This document shows positions 27,230-37,380 of a stretch of 64,000 bases of DNA, in pieces. The notes under the pieces were generated by a model. The model saw only the letters and a program-made list of their open reading frames with translations, did no database searches and was not told the DNA's origin. Source of the stretch: Cellulomonas sp. Leaf334 (GTDB lineage: Bacteria > Actinomycetota > Actinomycetes > Actinomycetales > Cellulomonadaceae); NCBI RefSeq assembly GCF_001424195.1, contig NZ_LMOO01000001.1, positions 1,407,383-1,471,382 of the forward strand. The letters run 5' to 3'. The position numbers were made by a program, and so were the translations under genes. Position 1 is the stretch's first letter. The number at the start of each line of letters is the position of its first letter.

Positions 27230-28243
27230 TCAGTACTGCTCGTCCTCGACGAAGTCGCCCTCGTCGTCGCCGTAGTAGGCGCCGGCGGCGGACGGGTCGA
27301 AGTCGAGCGGGCTGTCCTTGAGCGTCAGGCCGAGCTCGGCGAGCTTCTCCTTGACCTCCGTGATGGACTTCGCACCGAAGTTGCGGATGTCCAGGAGGTC
27401 CGCCTCGGACCGGGCGACGAGCTCACCCACGGAGTGGATGCCCTCGCGCTTGAGGCAGTTGTACGAGCGGATCGTGAGCTGCAGGTCCTCGATCGGCAGA
27501 GCGAGGTCCGCGGCGAGCGCAGCGTCGGTCGGCGACGGGCCGATCTCGATGCCCTCGGCCTCGATGTTCAGCTCGCGCGCCAGGCCGAAGAGCTCGACGA
27601 GGGTCTTGCCGGCGGAGGCCAGCGCATCGCGCGGGCCGATCGCCGACTTGGTCTCGACGTCGACGACCAGCTTGTCGAAGTCCGTGCGCTGCTCGACACG
27701 CGTCGCCTCGACCTTGTAGGTCACCTTGAGGACCGGCGAGTAGATCGAGTCGACCGGGATACGGCCGATCTCGGTGTCGAACGACTTGTTCTGGTTCGCC
27801 GACACGTACCCACGACCGCGCTCGACGGTCAGCTCGATCTCGAGCTTCCCCTTGTCGTTGAGCGTGGCGAGGTGCAGGTCCGGGTTGTGCACCTCGACAC
27901 CGGCCGGCGGCACGATGTCTGCGGCGCTGACCTCACCGGCACCCTGCTTGCGCAGGTACATCACGACGGGCTCGTCGTTCTCCGAGGAGACGACCAGCTG
28001 CTTGATGTTGAGGATGATCTCGGTGACGTCCTCCTTGACGCCCGGCACGGTGGAGAACTCGTGCAGCACGCCGTCGATCCGGATGGACGTGACGGCGGCA
28101 CCGGGGATGGAGGACAGCAGCGTCCGGCGGAGCGAGTTGCCGAGCGTGTAGCCGAAACCCGGCTCCAGCGGCTCGATGGAGAACCGCGACCGGTTCTCCG
28201 AGATGACCTCTTCGGTCAGGGTGGGGCGCTGTGCAATCAGCAC
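27230..28243 (-). CDS. rpoA: DNA-directed RNA polymerase alpha subunit
   Basis: The 337-residue protein starts [14 protein letters not shown]. It has the N-terminal dimerisation domain ([20 protein letters not shown]) and the C-terminal domain, residues about 250-320 ([21 protein letters not shown]), which contacts UP elements and activators. The usual acidic tail ([12 protein letters not shown]) closes it. It lies between rpsK and rplQ in the alpha operon. rpsD is absent from its common place. Confidence 0.97.
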   Translation of the reverse strand: MLIAQRPTLTEEVISENRSRFSIEPLEPGFGYTLGNSLRRTLLSSIPGAAVTSIRIDGVLHEFSTVPGVKEDVTEIILNIKQLVVSSENDEPVVMYLRKQGAGEVSAADIVPPAGVEVHNPDLHLATLNDKGKLEIELTVERGRGYVSANQNKSFDTEIGRIPVDSIYSPVLKVTYKVEATRVEQRTDFDKLVVDVETKSAIGPRDALASAGKTLVELFGLARELNIEAEGIEIGPSPTDAALAADLALPIEDLQLTIRSYNCLKREGIHSVGELVARSEADLLDIRNFGAKSITEVKEKLAELGLTLKDSPLDFDPSAAGAYYGDDEGDFVEDEQY

Positions 28244-28387
28244 GGTGTATTTCCTCTCAGCGGGCGTCCGCCATATGACGCTGCGCAGTACTACGGGTCG
28301 GCCTGGTCTCGGTCCACCTGGTCGACGTAAGGATGTCCGGGTCGGTGCGCGACGTGCGGTCGCGCACCGACCCGTACGAAAGCAGGG

Positions 28388-28789
28388 TCAGACGCGACGG
28401 CGCTTCGGTGGACGGCAGCCGTTGTGCGCCTGGGGCGTCACGTCCTGGATCGAGCCGACCTCGAGGCCGGTCGCCTGCAGCGAACGGATCGCGGTCTCAC
28501 GGCCGGAGCCGGGGCCCTTGACGAAGACGTCGACCTTCTTCATGCCGTGCTCCTGGGCGCGACGAGCGGCCGCCTCGGCGGCGAGCTGCGCCGCGAAGGG
28601 GGTCGACTTGCGCGAACCCTTGAAGCCCACCTGGCCCGACGAGGCCGACGCGATGACGGCGCCGGTCGGGTCGGTGATGGAGATGATCGTGTTGTTGAAC
28701 GTGCTCTTGATGTGCGCCTGGCCGTGGGAGACGTTCTTCTTCTCCTTGCGGCGCGGCTTGCGCACGGCGGAACGGGTCTTGGGAGGCAT
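28388..28789 (-). CDS. rpsK: 30S ribosomal protein S11 (uS11)
   Basis: 133 residues, with [37 protein letters not shown] and the C-terminal [18 protein letters not shown], all invariant S11 features (platform, next to the E site). The Lys/Arg-rich first 20 residues are typical of actinobacteria. Confidence 0.97.
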   Translation of the reverse strand: MPPKTRSAVRKPRRKEKKNVSHGQAHIKSTFNNTIISITDPTGAVIASASSGQVGFKGSRKSTPFAAQLAAEAAARRAQEHGMKKVDVFVKGPGSGRETAIRSLQATGLEVGSIQDVTPQAHNGCRPPKRRRV

Positions 28790-28849
28790 TCTCTTCTTCT
28801 CTCGAGGTCTGATCGGCGTGCCCTGGCGCGTGGCGCCTGGGGCGGAGGG

Positions 28850-29230
28850 CTACTTGCGCCCGGCCTTCTTCTTGCCGGCGACGGTGCGCTTCGGACCCTT
28901 GCGGGTACGCGCGTTGGTCTTGGTGCGCTGACCGCGCACCGGAAGGCCACGGCGGTGGCGCAGGCCCTCGTAGCAGCCGATCTCGACCTTGCGGCGGATG
29001 TCCGCAGCGACCTCACGGCGAAGGTCACCCTCGAGCTTGTAGCTCGTCTCGAGGAAGTCACGCAGCGCGACGAGCTCGGCGTCGCCGAGGTCCTTCACGC
29101 GCAGGTCCGGGCTGATGCCGGTCGCGGCCAGAGTTGCCTGGGCGCGGGTACGGCCGACCCCGTAGATGTAGGTGAGCGCGATCTCGAGCCGCTTCTCGCG
29201 GGGGAGGTCGACGCCGATAAGACGTGCCAT
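28850..29230 (-). CDS. rpsM: 30S ribosomal protein S13 (uS13)
   Basis: 126 residues starting [25 protein letters not shown], with the basic C-terminus [16 protein letters not shown] that contacts tRNA and bridge B1. I chose the ATG at 29230; the frame upstream is unrelated. The 186-base gap before it (29231-29416) contains a 7-base-pair hairpin (29317-29334) and no gene I can support. Confidence 0.97.
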   Translation of the reverse strand: MARLIGVDLPREKRLEIALTYIYGVGRTRAQATLAATGISPDLRVKDLGDAELVALRDFLETSYKLEGDLRREVAADIRRKVEIGCYEGLRHRRGLPVRGQRTKTNARTRKGPKRTVAGKKKAGRK

Positions 29231-29416
29231 GTGCCTGGTGGCTCCTGAACTGCTTCGGAGGTCTGCCGCACTGCCCTCCCGCGTGCTGCGGGCCCCGGCC
29301 TCCGACCGAGGGTGCACCGGCGAGTGATCGCCGGAGTGGCTGTGCGCTTGCTGGTCCCCCGGAGAGGACCGGTGGTGCTGGTCGAGCTGCTGGTCCGACG
29401 GACCGGCGTCAGGGCA

Positions 29417-29530
29417 TCAGCCCTGGCGCTGCTTGTGGCGCAGGTTCTCGCAGATCACCTGGACGCGACCGTGCCGGCGAATCACCTTGCACTTGTCGCA
29501 GATCTTCTTGACGCTGGGCTTGACCTTCAT
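29417..29530 (-). CDS. rpmJ: 50S ribosomal protein L36 (bL36), zinc-binding type
   Basis: 37 residues: [16 protein letters not shown], followed by the basic segment [11 protein letters not shown] and H in NLRHKQRQG. The Cys-Cys-Cys-His zinc ribbon is complete, so this is the C+ paralogue used under zinc sufficiency. It lies between infA and rpsM as usual. Confidence 0.96.
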   Translation of the reverse strand: MKVKPSVKKICDKCKVIRRHGRVQVICENLRHKQRQG

Positions 29531-29598
29531 CGCGTGTTCCTCCGCCGCCGCTCTGCTCCCGGGAGACCCCGAGGGATGACGGCGTGTTCGAGTGGCTG

Positions 29599-29820
29599 TT
29601 ACTTGTAGCGGTAGACGATCCGGCCACGGGACAGGTCGTACGGGCTCAACTCGACCACCACCCGGTCCTCGGGGAGGATCCGGATGTAGTGCTGTCGCAT
29701 CTTGCCCGAGATGTGGGCGAGCACCTTGTGGCCGTTGGTGAGCTCCACGCGGAACATCGCGTTGGGCAGAGCCTCCACGACGCTGCCCTCGATCTCGATG
29801 ACACCGTCCTTCTTCGCCAT
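29599..29820 (-). CDS. infA: translation initiation factor IF-1
   Basis: 73 residues, [20 protein letters not shown] to [10 protein letters not shown], the complete OB-fold that covers the ribosomal A site during initiation. AGCGGAGGAT directly before the ATG is a strong ribosome-binding site. It opens the alpha operon here. Confidence 0.97.
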   Translation of the reverse strand: MAKKDGVIEIEGSVVEALPNAMFRVELTNGHKVLAHISGKMRQHYIRILPEDRVVVELSPYDLSRGRIVYRYK

Positions 29821-30077
29821 ATCCTCCGCTAACTGTCGGTTCTGATGAATCAGCCCACATCGGCCGGCCCCGCCCAGGAGTGGACGGGTTCGGCGTGGTG
29901 GGGACTTCGGTCGGGACCCTCGCAGGTACAGCGCGCCACGAGAACCGGGCGCACACCCAACGGACAATCTTACGCCATCAGGCCCAGGGGACGAAACCGT
30001 CTCAGGCCGCCGACGCGTGCCGTCCGCCACACCGGCACTCCAGGCGCGCTGCACCACCCTCGCCACGACGCGCGGAA
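29821..30077. other. infA upstream region
   Basis: No gene is evident. On the minus strand TAAGAT (near 29971-29976) is a plausible -10 element for infA with a leader of about 150 bases, but the -35 is weak. Confidence 0.35.
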
Positions 30078-30102
30078 GGCCGCCGTCAGCGCGACGGCGG
30101 CC
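30078..30102 (-). terminator. terminator of the surface-protein gene
   Basis: A 10-base-pair stem (GGCCGCCGTC with GACGGCGGCC) with a 5-base loop lies 14 bases beyond the stop of the LAATG protein gene. Confidence 0.7.
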
Positions 30103-30115
30103 CTCCGACGATCGA

Positions 30116-31009
30116 TCAGGTGGTGCGCAGACGACGTGCCAGCAGGAGGCCCGCCCCCGAGAGCACGAGGATCCCGCCGGCCAGCAGTCCGGGCAGCGGG
30201 GACGACCCGGTGGCGGCGAGCGACGCACCGCCCGTGCCCCCGTCGGCCAGGACCTCCGAGTAGAAGGTCGCGGTGGGGGTCGGCGTCGGGGTCGAGGCCA
30301 CGACCTCGGTCGTCGGCGACGGGGTCGGCGTCGGCTCGTCGTCGACCTCGGTGACGGGCGGCGGCGTGACCGACGGTGCGGGCGTCGGCGTCACGGTCGA
30401 CGTCTCGCTCGGCGTGGGCGCCGGGCTCGACTGCGACGGCGTCGGGAGCGGGGTCGCCGTGGGGGTCTGGGTGGGGGTCGGGGTCACCGTCGGTGTGGGG
30501 GTCGCCGTCGAGCACTTCGGCACCGACCCCTTGACCACCTCACGGAGCTCCTTGTGCTCGGCGCGGAAGATGTAGCCCGTCCGGGTCTCCTTGTTCCACC
30601 AGCCGATGAAGTCGTGCGGGTAGAACGGCGCCTTGTTCTCGGTGAAGACCGTCGCGCCACCGTAGGCAGCGTCCTGCTGGACGCCCCAGAGGTTGCCGCA
30701 GAGCGTCGCGCCGGCCGGCAGGACCGCCCGGATCTCGTCGAGCGTGAAGTCGCGGCGCCAGGAGTCGCCCGGCCACGTCGCGATCAGGTACTGCTGCGTC
30801 GAGTTCTCCCACGCAGCGGCCTTCTTGGGATCGCTCTTGAGGTACACGTAGGCGCCGGTGGTCTTCTCGCGGTCGCCTCCGCCGGTGGCGTGGGCAGCAC
30901 CCGCACCCATCGTCAGGACGAGGGCCGAGGAGACGGCGAGGACGCCGAGCAGGCGGGCGCGCCGACGAGCACGGGAGGAGGTCGGGGAGGAAAGATCGCT
31001 GCGCTGCAT
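30116..31009 (-). CDS. sortase-anchored surface protein (LAATG signal) with Thr-Pro-rich stalk
   Basis: The 297-residue protein has a signal peptide (residues 1-42, ending AGAAHA) and a globular domain (about 45-165) with Trp-rich motifs ([23 protein letters not shown]). Next comes a 90-residue stalk of TPTP, TPSP and similar repeats, and then LAATG, a hydrophobic helix and RRLRTT. LAxTG is the signal used by class E sortases of high-GC actinobacteria, so it should be covalently linked to the wall. I do not recognise the globular domain. No sortase gene is in the window. It is inserted between map and infA. Confidence 0.82.
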   Translation of the reverse strand: MQRSDLSSPTSSRARRRARLLGVLAVSSALVLTMGAGAAHATGGGDREKTTGAYVYLKSDPKKAAAWENSTQQYLIATWPGDSWRRDFTLDEIRAVLPAGATLCGNLWGVQQDAAYGGATVFTENKAPFYPHDFIGWWNKETRTGYIFRAEHKELREVVKGSVPKCSTATPTPTVTPTPTQTPTATPLPTPSQSSPAPTPSETSTVTPTPAPSVTPPPVTEVDDEPTPTPSPTTEVVASTPTPTPTATFYSEVLADGGTGGASLAATGSSPLPGLLAGGILVLSGAGLLLARRLRTT

Positions 31010-31260
31010 GAGTCACCCATCACGTCGAGTGCAGGCGCGCGCTGACCACGTGCCTGCCGGAGTCGGGCGCTCACACCCCTCACCGCGCGGACCAGGCCGT
31101 GCGGGCCCCGAGGAGCACCCGTGGCGGATCGTTCACCGCCGGTCAGGACCGTATCCGACAAACCGGTCACCGCGCGTCCGTTTCGGCCGATCACGGGCGA
31201 TTCGTGGCCATCTGGACGCAAGTTCACCTGGTCGGCCCTACTGGCGGGTAGCTGTGTCCC

Positions 31261-32103
31261 TCATCCGAGCGGTGCGACGGTCACGCCGCGCGCGCCGAGC
31301 TCCTCCGCGCCACCGTCCGCAGCCGTCAGCACCCAGATGCCGTCCTCCAGCACGGCGACGGTGTGCTCCCAGTGCGACGCGCGGGAGCCGTCGGAGGTCA
31401 CGACGGTCCAGTCGTCGTCGAGGACCTGCGTGAACCTCTGCCCGCGGACGACCATGGGCTCGACCGCGACGCACAGCCCCGGGCGGACCCGCGGACCGCG
31501 GTCACGGCTGCGGAAGTTCGGGACGTCCGGCGGCTGGTGCATCGACGTGCCGATCCCGTGACCGACGTACTCCTCGACGAGCCCGTAGCGCGCGCCGCCG
31601 TTCAGGCCGGCCGCCTCGGCGGCGTCGACGACGTCCTCGACGGCCTCCCCCACGACGCCGAGGCGCTCGGCCCCGGCGAGGGCGGCGATGCCGGACCACA
31701 TGGCCCGCTCGGTCGTGGCCGCGAGGTCGACGTCCTCGGGAGCGGCGCCGTCCAGCACGACCGTGATCGCGGAGTCACCGTGCCAGCCCTCGACGATCGC
31801 GCCGCAGTCGATCGAGACCACGTCACCGGGCTCGAGGACACGCGACCCGGGGATGCCGTGCACGACCTCGTCGTTGACCGACACGCAGAGCGTGGCCGGG
31901 TACCCGTGGTAGCCGAGGAACGACGCCGTCGCGTGGTGGTCGGCGATGACCTCGGCCGCGACCGCGTCGAGCCGTGCGGTCGTGACGCCGGGCGCCGCGC
32001 TCTCCCGGACCGCGGCGAGCGCCTCCGCGACCACCAGGCCGGCGCGCCGCATCAGCAGCACCTGGTCCGGGGTCTTGTACTCGATCCGCTCTCGCCCGAA
32101 CAC
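31261..32103 (-). CDS. map: type I methionine aminopeptidase
   Basis: The 280-residue metalloprotease removes N-terminal Met after deformylation. It starts with GTG (FGRERIEYKTPDQVLLMRRAG). The metal ligands are recognisable in SIDCGAIVEGWHGDSA (two Asp), GHGIGTSMH (His), VEPM (Glu) and near the C-terminus. It follows adk by 2 bases in the secY-adk-map arrangement. Confidence 0.95.
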   Translation of the reverse strand: MFGRERIEYKTPDQVLLMRRAGLVVAEALAAVRESAAPGVTTARLDAVAAEVIADHHATASFLGYHGYPATLCVSVNDEVVHGIPGSRVLEPGDVVSIDCGAIVEGWHGDSAITVVLDGAAPEDVDLAATTERAMWSGIAALAGAERLGVVGEAVEDVVDAAEAAGLNGGARYGLVEEYVGHGIGTSMHQPPDVPNFRSRDRGPRVRPGLCVAVEPMVVRGQRFTQVLDDDWTVVTSDGSRASHWEHTVAVLEDGIWVLTAADGGAEELGARGVTVAPLG

Positions 32104-32105
32104 CG

Positions 32106-32687
32106 TCAGCGCCCGCTGGTGGCGCCGATCGCCGCGACCAGGCGCTCGGTGACCGCGTCCACGTCGCCGATCCCGTCGACCTGCACGAGCAGACCACGCT
32201 CGCCGTACACCCGCGCGATCGGAGCCGTCTCCTGGGAGTAGATGTCGAGACGGTGCCGGATGACGTCCTCGGTGTCGTCGTCGCGTCCCTCGATCTCGGC
32301 GCGCTTCAGCAATCGCTCGGCCACGACGTCCGGGTCCGCCGTGATCTCCACCGCGAGGTCGAGCGTCAGCCCTGCGTCGGCGAGGATCACGTCGAGCTCG
32401 CCGACCTGCGCCACGTTGCGGGGGTACCCGTCGAGCAGGAACCCCTCCGTGACGTCGTCCTGCGCGAGCCGGTCACGCACCATGTCGTTGGTGACGGAGT
32501 CCGGGACGAGCGCACCCCGGGAGGTGTACTCCTGCACCGTGCGCCCGAGCGGCGTGCCGCCCTTGATGTTGGCGCGGAAGATGTCACCGGTGGAGATGGC
32601 CGGCACCCCGAACCGCTCGGCGAGCCGCGCGGCCTGGGTGCCCTTGCCCGCCCCCGGAGGGCCGAGCAGGACGAGACGGGTGCTCAA
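32106..32687 (-). CDS. adk: adenylate kinase
   Basis: The 193-residue protein has GPPGAGKGT at residues 8-16, AISTGDIFR and FLLDGYPRN. The LID region is short and has no zinc cysteines, the usual actinobacterial short form. Its TTG start overlaps the secY stop (TTGA), so translation is coupled. Confidence 0.96.
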   Translation of the reverse strand: MSTRLVLLGPPGAGKGTQAARLAERFGVPAISTGDIFRANIKGGTPLGRTVQEYTSRGALVPDSVTNDMVRDRLAQDDVTEGFLLDGYPRNVAQVGELDVILADAGLTLDLAVEITADPDVVAERLLKRAEIEGRDDDTEDVIRHRLDIYSQETAPIARVYGERGLLVQVDGIGDVDAVTERLVAAIGATSGR

Positions 32688-33979
32688 CGCAAGAACCCTT
32701 CGTAGTGCCGCTGCTGCAGCTGGGACTCGATCTGCTTGACGGTCTCGAGCCCGACACCGACGACGATGAGGATCGACGCCCCACCGAACGGGATGTTCGC
32801 GCCGACGCCCAGGACGATGAACGCGATGGTCGGGATGAGCGCGACGATCGCCAGGTACACCGAGCCGGGCGCGGTGATCCGCGAGATCACGTAGTCGAGG
32901 TACTCGGCGGTCGGCCGCCCGGCACGGATGCCGGGGATGAAGCCGCCGTACTTCTTCATGTTGTCCGCGACCTCGTCCGGGTTGAACGTGATCGCCGTGT
33001 AGAAGTAGCAGAAGAAGATGATCAGGATGACGTAGATCGCCAGGTGCAGCGGCGCGCTGGGCGACGCCAGGTACCGCGACACCCACTGGACCCACTCCGC
33101 GGCCGGGTCACCGAACTGCGCGAGCAGGCCGGGCACCGCGAGCAGCGACGACGCGAAGATCACCGGGATGACACCGGCCATGTTGATCTTGATCGGGATG
33201 TAGGTGCTCGACCCGCCGTACATGCGACGTCCGACCATGCGCTTCGCGTACTGGACCGGCACGCGTCGCTGCGACTGCTCGACGAACACCACCAGCGCGA
33301 TGACCAGGACGACGATCGCCATGACCACGATGAACTTCGAGACGCCGTTGTCGGCACCGGCGATCGACCACATGGCGCCGGGGAAGCTGGCCGCGATCGA
33401 CGTGAAGATGAGGAGGGACATGCCGTTGCCGACGCCGCGCTCCGTGATGAGCTCACCGAGCCACATGATCAGGCCGGTACCGGCCGTCATGGTGATGACC
33501 ATGATCAGCAGCGTCTGCCACGAGTCGTTCGGGATGACCTCGACGGTGCACCCGCTGAAGAGCTGACCGCTGCGCGCGACGGTGATGATCGTCGTCGACT
33601 GCAGGACCGCGAGGCCGATCGTCAGGTACCGCGTGTACTGCGTGAGCTTCGCGGTGCCGGACTGGCCCTCCTTGTGCAGCTCCTCGAAGCGAGGGATGAC
33701 CACCCGGAGCAGCTGCACGATGATGCTCGCCGTGATGTACGGCATGATCCCGAGCGCGAACACCGAGAGCTGGAGCAAGGCTCCGCCGCTGAACAGGTTC
33801 ACCAGCCCGAGCAGGTCGTTGCCCTGCGACTGCTCGATACACGTCTGCACGTTCGGGTACGACACACCCGGCGTCGGCAAGAACGAGCCGACACGGAAGA
33901 GCACCATGATCCCGATGGTGAAGAGCAGCTTGCGCCGCAGGTCGGGCGTCCGGAACGCCCGCACGAATGCGCCTAGCAC
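32684..33979 (-). CDS. secY: preprotein translocase subunit SecY
   Basis: The 431-residue channel protein has ten predicted membrane helices. It starts LGAFVRAFRTPDLRRKLLFTIG, and has the plug region (GGALLQLSVFALGIMPYITASIIVQLL) and the cytoplasmic loop QRRVPVQYAKR. I chose the GTG at 33979 because AGGAGG lies 5 bases upstream. A terminator after rplO means secY-adk-map is probably transcribed from its own promoter in 33980-34095. Confidence 0.97.
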   Translation of the reverse strand: MLGAFVRAFRTPDLRRKLLFTIGIMVLFRVGSFLPTPGVSYPNVQTCIEQSQGNDLLGLVNLFSGGALLQLSVFALGIMPYITASIIVQLLRVVIPRFEELHKEGQSGTAKLTQYTRYLTIGLAVLQSTTIITVARSGQLFSGCTVEVIPNDSWQTLLIMVITMTAGTGLIMWLGELITERGVGNGMSLLIFTSIAASFPGAMWSIAGADNGVSKFIVVMAIVVLVIALVVFVEQSQRRVPVQYAKRMVGRRMYGGSSTYIPIKINMAGVIPVIFASSLLAVPGLLAQFGDPAAEWVQWVSRYLASPSAPLHLAIYVILIIFFCYFYTAITFNPDEVADNMKKYGGFIPGIRAGRPTAEYLDYVISRITAPGSVYLAIVALIPTIAFIVLGVGANIPFGGASILIVVGVGLETVKQIESQLQQRHYEGFLR

Positions 33980-34095
33980 CTGGTCCTCCTGGGCCGCCGG
34001 AGCGGCATCTCGAACGACCGGGCCATTCCGGCCGTGCAGCCCGCGACGAGTCGCGAGCACCGGGGCACCCTAACTGATGCCCGCCGACATACGGA

Positions 34096-34133
34096 ACGGG
34101 ACCGGTGGGTAACTACGTCCCCACCGGTCCCGT
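34096..34133 (-). terminator. terminator between rplO and secY
   Basis: A 14-base-pair perfect stem (ACGGGACCGGTGGG with CCCACCGGTCCCGT) with a 10-base loop starts 8 bases past the rplO stop. It would end the spc operon before secY. Confidence 0.8.
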
Positions 34134-34140
34134 CCTTCGA

Positions 34141-34884
34141 TCAGTCCTGCGCGACGCTTCCGCCGGCGGCCACGATCGCGTCCTTCGCGGACGCCGAGTA
34201 GGCGTCGACCGCGACAGAGACCTTGACCGTGAGCTCACCGGTGCCGAGCACCTTGACGGGCTTGCCCTTGCGGACAGCGCCCTTCGCCACGAGGTCGGCG
34301 ACCGTCACGTCGCCACCGCTCGGGTACAGCGCCGAGAGCTTGTCCAGGTTGACCACCTGGTACTCGACGCGGAACGGGTTCTTGAAGCCGCGCAGCTTCG
34401 GGAGGCGCATGTGCAGAGGCATCTGCCCGCCCTCGAAGCGCGTCGGCACCTGGTAGCGGGCCTTGGTGCCCTTGGTGCCACGACCGGCCGTCTTGCCCTT
34501 GGACGCCTCGCCACGACCCACGCGGGTCTTGGCGGTCTTGGCGCCCGGGGCCGGACGGAGGTGGTGCACCTTGAGCGTGCCCCCGTTGCCGGGCTGCGCA
34601 GCGGCCTCGGCCGCCTTCGCCGCCGCGGCGGAGACCGACTTCTTCGGCGCAGCAGCCTTGGGCTCGGCCTTGGTGGCCTTCGCCTTCGGAGCCGCCTCGG
34701 TCTTCGCCTCGGCCTTGTCGGCCTTGGCCGGCTTGTCCGCCGCAGCGGCCTTCGCCTTGGTCGCCTTCGGAGCGGACTCCGTGTCGGCGGCCTTCTTCTC
34801 TGCAGCCTTCTTGGTCGCCGGCTTGGCGGCGGCCTTCTTGGGGGCCGTCACCTCGTCGGTGCCCTTCTCGTTCTCGTCAGCCAT
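34141..34884 (-). CDS. rplO: 50S ribosomal protein L15 (uL15) with long Lys/Ala-rich N-terminal extension
   Basis: The C-terminal 147 residues are ordinary L15 ([38 protein letters not shown]). They are preceded in the same frame by about 100 residues rich in Lys and Ala ([40 protein letters not shown]), like the tails of histone H1 or HU. I chose the ATG at 34884 with GGTGGAG 5 bases upstream. No good start with a ribosome-binding site lies at the normal L15 beginning. Confidence 0.92.
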   Translation of the reverse strand: MADENEKGTDEVTAPKKAAAKPATKKAAEKKAADTESAPKATKAKAAAADKPAKADKAEAKTEAAPKAKATKAEPKAAAPKKSVSAAAAKAAEAAAQPGNGGTLKVHHLRPAPGAKTAKTRVGRGEASKGKTAGRGTKGTKARYQVPTRFEGGQMPLHMRLPKLRGFKNPFRVEYQVVNLDKLSALYPSGGDVTVADLVAKGAVRKGKPVKVLGTGELTVKVSVAVDAYSASAKDAIVAAGGSVAQD

Positions 34885-34886
34885 GG

Positions 34887-35069
34887 TCACTCCACCTCTT
34901 CGACCGCGACAAGGTGCGTCACCGTCTTGACCATGCCGCGGATCTCAGGGCGGTCCTCCTTGACGACGACGTCGCCGATCCGCTTGAGGCCGAGGGTGCG
35001 CAGGGTGTCGCGCTGGTTCTGCTTACCGCCGATGCCAGAGCGCGTCTGGGTCACCTTGAGTCGAGCCAT
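34887..35069 (-). CDS. rpmD: 50S ribosomal protein L30 (uL30)
   Basis: 60 residues, [20 protein letters not shown] and then [20 protein letters not shown], the standard short bacterial L30. Its ATG overlaps the rpsE stop by one base and its stop lies 2 bases before the rplO start. Confidence 0.96.
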   Translation of the reverse strand: MARLKVTQTRSGIGGKQNQRDTLRTLGLKRIGDVVVKEDRPEIRGMVKTVTHLVAVEEVE

Positions 35070-35734
35070 CAGGCACCTGCCTTCGAGCCCGCCGCTGCGG
35101 CCAGGCCGGCAGCCTGGGCACGGAGGAGGGCAGCCGGGACGACGTGCTCGACCGGGAGACCACGGCGCGCGGCCACGGCCTCGGGACGCTCGAGGCCACG
35201 CAGGGCCGCGACCGTCGCGTGCACGATGTTGATCGCGTTCGACGAGCCGAGCGACTTGCTCAGGACGTCGTGGATACCGGCGCACTCGAGCACGGCGCGC
35301 ACCGGGCCACCGGCGATCACACCGGTACCCGGCGAGGCCGGACGCAGGAAGACGACACCGGCAGCGGCCTCACCCTGGATGGGGTGCGGGATGGTGCCCT
35401 GGATGCGCGGGACCTTGAAGAAGTTCTTCTTGGCCTCCTCGACGCCCTTGGCGATCGCCGCGGGCACCTCCTTGGCCTTCCCGTAGCCGACACCCACGGT
35501 GCCGTCGCCGTCGCCGACCACGACGAGCGCGGTGAAGCTGAAGCGGCGGCCACCCTTGACGACCTTGGCCACACGGTTGATCGTCACGACGCGCTCGAGG
35601 AACGCGCTCTTCTCTGCGGCGTCGCGGCCACGGCCGCCGCCACCGTCACGGCCACGACCGCCGTCACGACGGTCGCCGCCTCCGCCGGTGCCGCCCGCGG
35701 GCGCCCCGGTGTTGCTGCGCTGAGGAGCAGCCAT
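35069..35734 (-). CDS. rpsE: 30S ribosomal protein S5 (uS5)
   Basis: 221 residues with [40 protein letters not shown] and [13 protein letters not shown]. The first 45 residues are a Gly/Arg/Asp-rich low-complexity tail ([17 protein letters not shown]), longer than in E. coli. A GAGGA ribosome-binding site precedes the ATG. Confidence 0.96.
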   Translation of the reverse strand: MAAPQRSNTGAPAGGTGGGGDRRDGGRGRDGGGGRGRDAAEKSAFLERVVTINRVAKVVKGGRRFSFTALVVVGDGDGTVGVGYGKAKEVPAAIAKGVEEAKKNFFKVPRIQGTIPHPIQGEAAAGVVFLRPASPGTGVIAGGPVRAVLECAGIHDVLSKSLGSSNAINIVHATVAALRGLERPEAVAARRGLPVEHVVPAALLRAQAAGLAAAAGSKAGA

Positions 35735-35768
35735 CAGTGAGTCCTCTTCTTTCGGAAGGTCGTCGTCG

Positions 35769-36143
35769 TCACAGCTTCAGCCCACCCTCGCGGGCGCCGT
35801 CAGCCACCGCGGCGACACGGCCGTGGTACTTGTTGCCGCCGCGGTCGAAGACCACGGCGTCGAGGCCGGCAGCCTTCGCACGCTCGGCGATGAGCTCGCC
35901 GACCTTGCGGGCCTTGGCAGTCTTGTCGTCGTTGGAACCGCGCAGGTCGGCCTCGAGGGTCGACGCGGACACGAGGGTCTGGCCGATGCCGTCGTCCACG
36001 ACCTGCGCCGTGATGTGCCGGGCGGACCGGGTCACGACGAGACGGGGACGCGCAGCCGAGCCCGAGACCTTCTTGCGAAGGCGCAGGTGACGACGCTGGC
36101 GGGCAACACGCTTGCCCTTGCCCATGATCTTGAGAGCAGCCAT
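35769..36143 (-). CDS. rplR: 50S ribosomal protein L18 (uL18)
   Basis: 124 residues ending [26 protein letters not shown] in pieces: the 5S rRNA-binding core has [18 protein letters not shown] and the C-terminal [12 protein letters not shown]. The ATG at 36143 gives [19 protein letters not shown]; an internal ATG 18 bases later is the alternative. It is one base from the rplF stop. Confidence 0.95.
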   Translation of the reverse strand: MAALKIMGKGKRVARQRRHLRLRKKVSGSAARPRLVVTRSARHITAQVVDDGIGQTLVSASTLEADLRGSNDDKTAKARKVGELIAERAKAAGLDAVVFDRGGNKYHGRVAAVADGAREGGLKL

Positions 36144-36144
36144 G

Positions 36145-36684
36145 TTACTTACCGGCCTTTCCGACCTTGCGGCGCACGTTCTCGCCCGCGTACCGCACAC
36201 CCTTGCCCTTGTACGGCTCAGGCTTGCGGATCTTGCGGATGTTCGCGGCGACCTCGCCCACCTGCTGCTTGTCGATGCCCTGCACCGAGAAACGCGTGGG
36301 GGCTTCGACGACGAAGGTGATGCCCTCCGGCGGGTTGACCGTGACCGAGTGGCTGAACCCGAGCGCGAACTCGAGGTCCGAGCCCTTCGCCGTCACGCGG
36401 TAACCGGTACCGACGATCTCGAGCTTCTTGATGTAGCCCTCCGTCACGCCGATGACGAGGTTCGCCAGCAGCGTGCGGGTGAGGCCGTGCAGCGAGCGCG
36501 AGGCGCGCTCGTCGTCGGGGCGGGTCACCACGAGGGCTCCTGCCTCGTCGCGCGCCACCTCGATGGGTGCGGGGATCGTGTGCGTCAGGGTGCCCTTGGG
36601 GCCCTTGACCGTCACGACCGCTCCGTTGATGTCGACATCCACGCCGGTGGGGACCGGGACGGGGACTCTGCCGATTCGGGACAT
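36145..36684 (-). CDS. rplF: 50S ribosomal protein L6 (uL6)
   Basis: 179 residues, [20 protein letters not shown] at the start and [18 protein letters not shown] near the end, the L6 signature next to the factor-binding site. The length is standard. Confidence 0.97.
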   Translation of the reverse strand: MSRIGRVPVPVPTGVDVDINGAVVTVKGPKGTLTHTIPAPIEVARDEAGALVVTRPDDERASRSLHGLTRTLLANLVIGVTEGYIKKLEIVGTGYRVTAKGSDLEFALGFSHSVTVNPPEGITFVVEAPTRFSVQGIDKQQVGEVAANIRKIRKPEPYKGKGVRYAGENVRRKVGKAGK

Positions 36685-36708
36685 GGCTAGCTCCTTTCCG
36701 TCTCGGAC

Positions 36709-37107
36709 TTACCAGACGTAGGCGAGGACTTCCCCACCCACGCCCTTCTTGGCGGCCTGCTTGTCGGTGAGGAGACCGGAGGACGTGGACAGGATCGCCA
36801 CGCCGAGGCCACCGAGCACCTTGGGCAGGTTGGTCGACTTGGCGTACACGCGCAGGCCCGGCTTGGACACGCGCTTGACGCCGGCGAGCGCACGCTCGCG
36901 GTTGGGGCCGTACTTGAGCTCGATGATGAGGTTCTTGCCGACGACGGCGTCCTCAACCTTCCAGCCCGTGATGTAGCCCTCCGCCTGGAGGATCTCCGCG
37001 ATGTGCGACTTGAGCTTCGAGAACGGGATCAGCACGGTGTCGTGGTGAGCCGAGTTCGCGTTACGCAGCCGCGTGAGCAGGTCTGCGATGGGGTCGGTCA
37101 TGGTCAT
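36709..37107 (-). CDS. rpsH: 30S ribosomal protein S8 (uS8)
   Basis: 132 residues, [19 protein letters not shown] at the start and [20 protein letters not shown] near the end, the S8 hallmark for 16S binding. The outer of two nearby ATGs is used, as in most actinobacteria. Confidence 0.97.
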   Translation of the reverse strand: MTMTDPIADLLTRLRNANSAHHDTVLIPFSKLKSHIAEILQAEGYITGWKVEDAVVGKNLIIELKYGPNRERALAGVKRVSKPGLRVYAKSTNLPKVLGGLGVAILSTSSGLLTDKQAAKKGVGGEVLAYVW

Positions 37108-37192
37108 GGGGCTTCCGCCCTTCCTCGCCGGGGTATCCCGCCCTCAAGAGAGCGGGACCTACCGACGTTCGTGTTACCGGGTGGGACTGGGG

Positions 37193-37378
37193 TTACCAGC
37201 TGCTCTTCGTGACGCCGGGGAGCTCGCCGCGGTGGGCCATCTCGCGCACGCAGATCCGGCACAGGCCGAACTTGCGGTACACCGAGTGGGGCCGGCCGCA
37301 ACGCTGGCAGCGCGTGTAGCCACGCACCGCGAACTTCGGCTTGGCAGCAGCCTTGTTCTTGAGGGCGGTCTTCGCCAT
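37193..37378 (-). CDS. rpsN: 30S ribosomal protein S14, type Z (zinc)
   Basis: 61 residues with two CxxC pairs (CQRCG and CRIC) that bind zinc, and [12 protein letters not shown] at the end. This is the short zinc-type S14, in its normal place between rplE and rpsH. Confidence 0.97.
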   Translation of the reverse strand: MAKTALKNKAAAKPKFAVRGYTRCQRCGRPHSVYRKFGLCRICVREMAHRGELPGVTKSSW

Positions 37379-37380
37379 GG

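Noticed and set aside
30270..30500. Repetitive GTCGGGGTC-type DNA that looks like a minisatellite or CRISPR
   Set aside because: It encodes the Thr-Pro stalk of the surface protein in frame. The units are degenerate and have no spacers.
34887..34890. A GTG start for rplO at 34890 and for rplD at 43193
   Set aside because: Both are followed 6 bases later by an ATG with better spacing to the ribosome-binding site.
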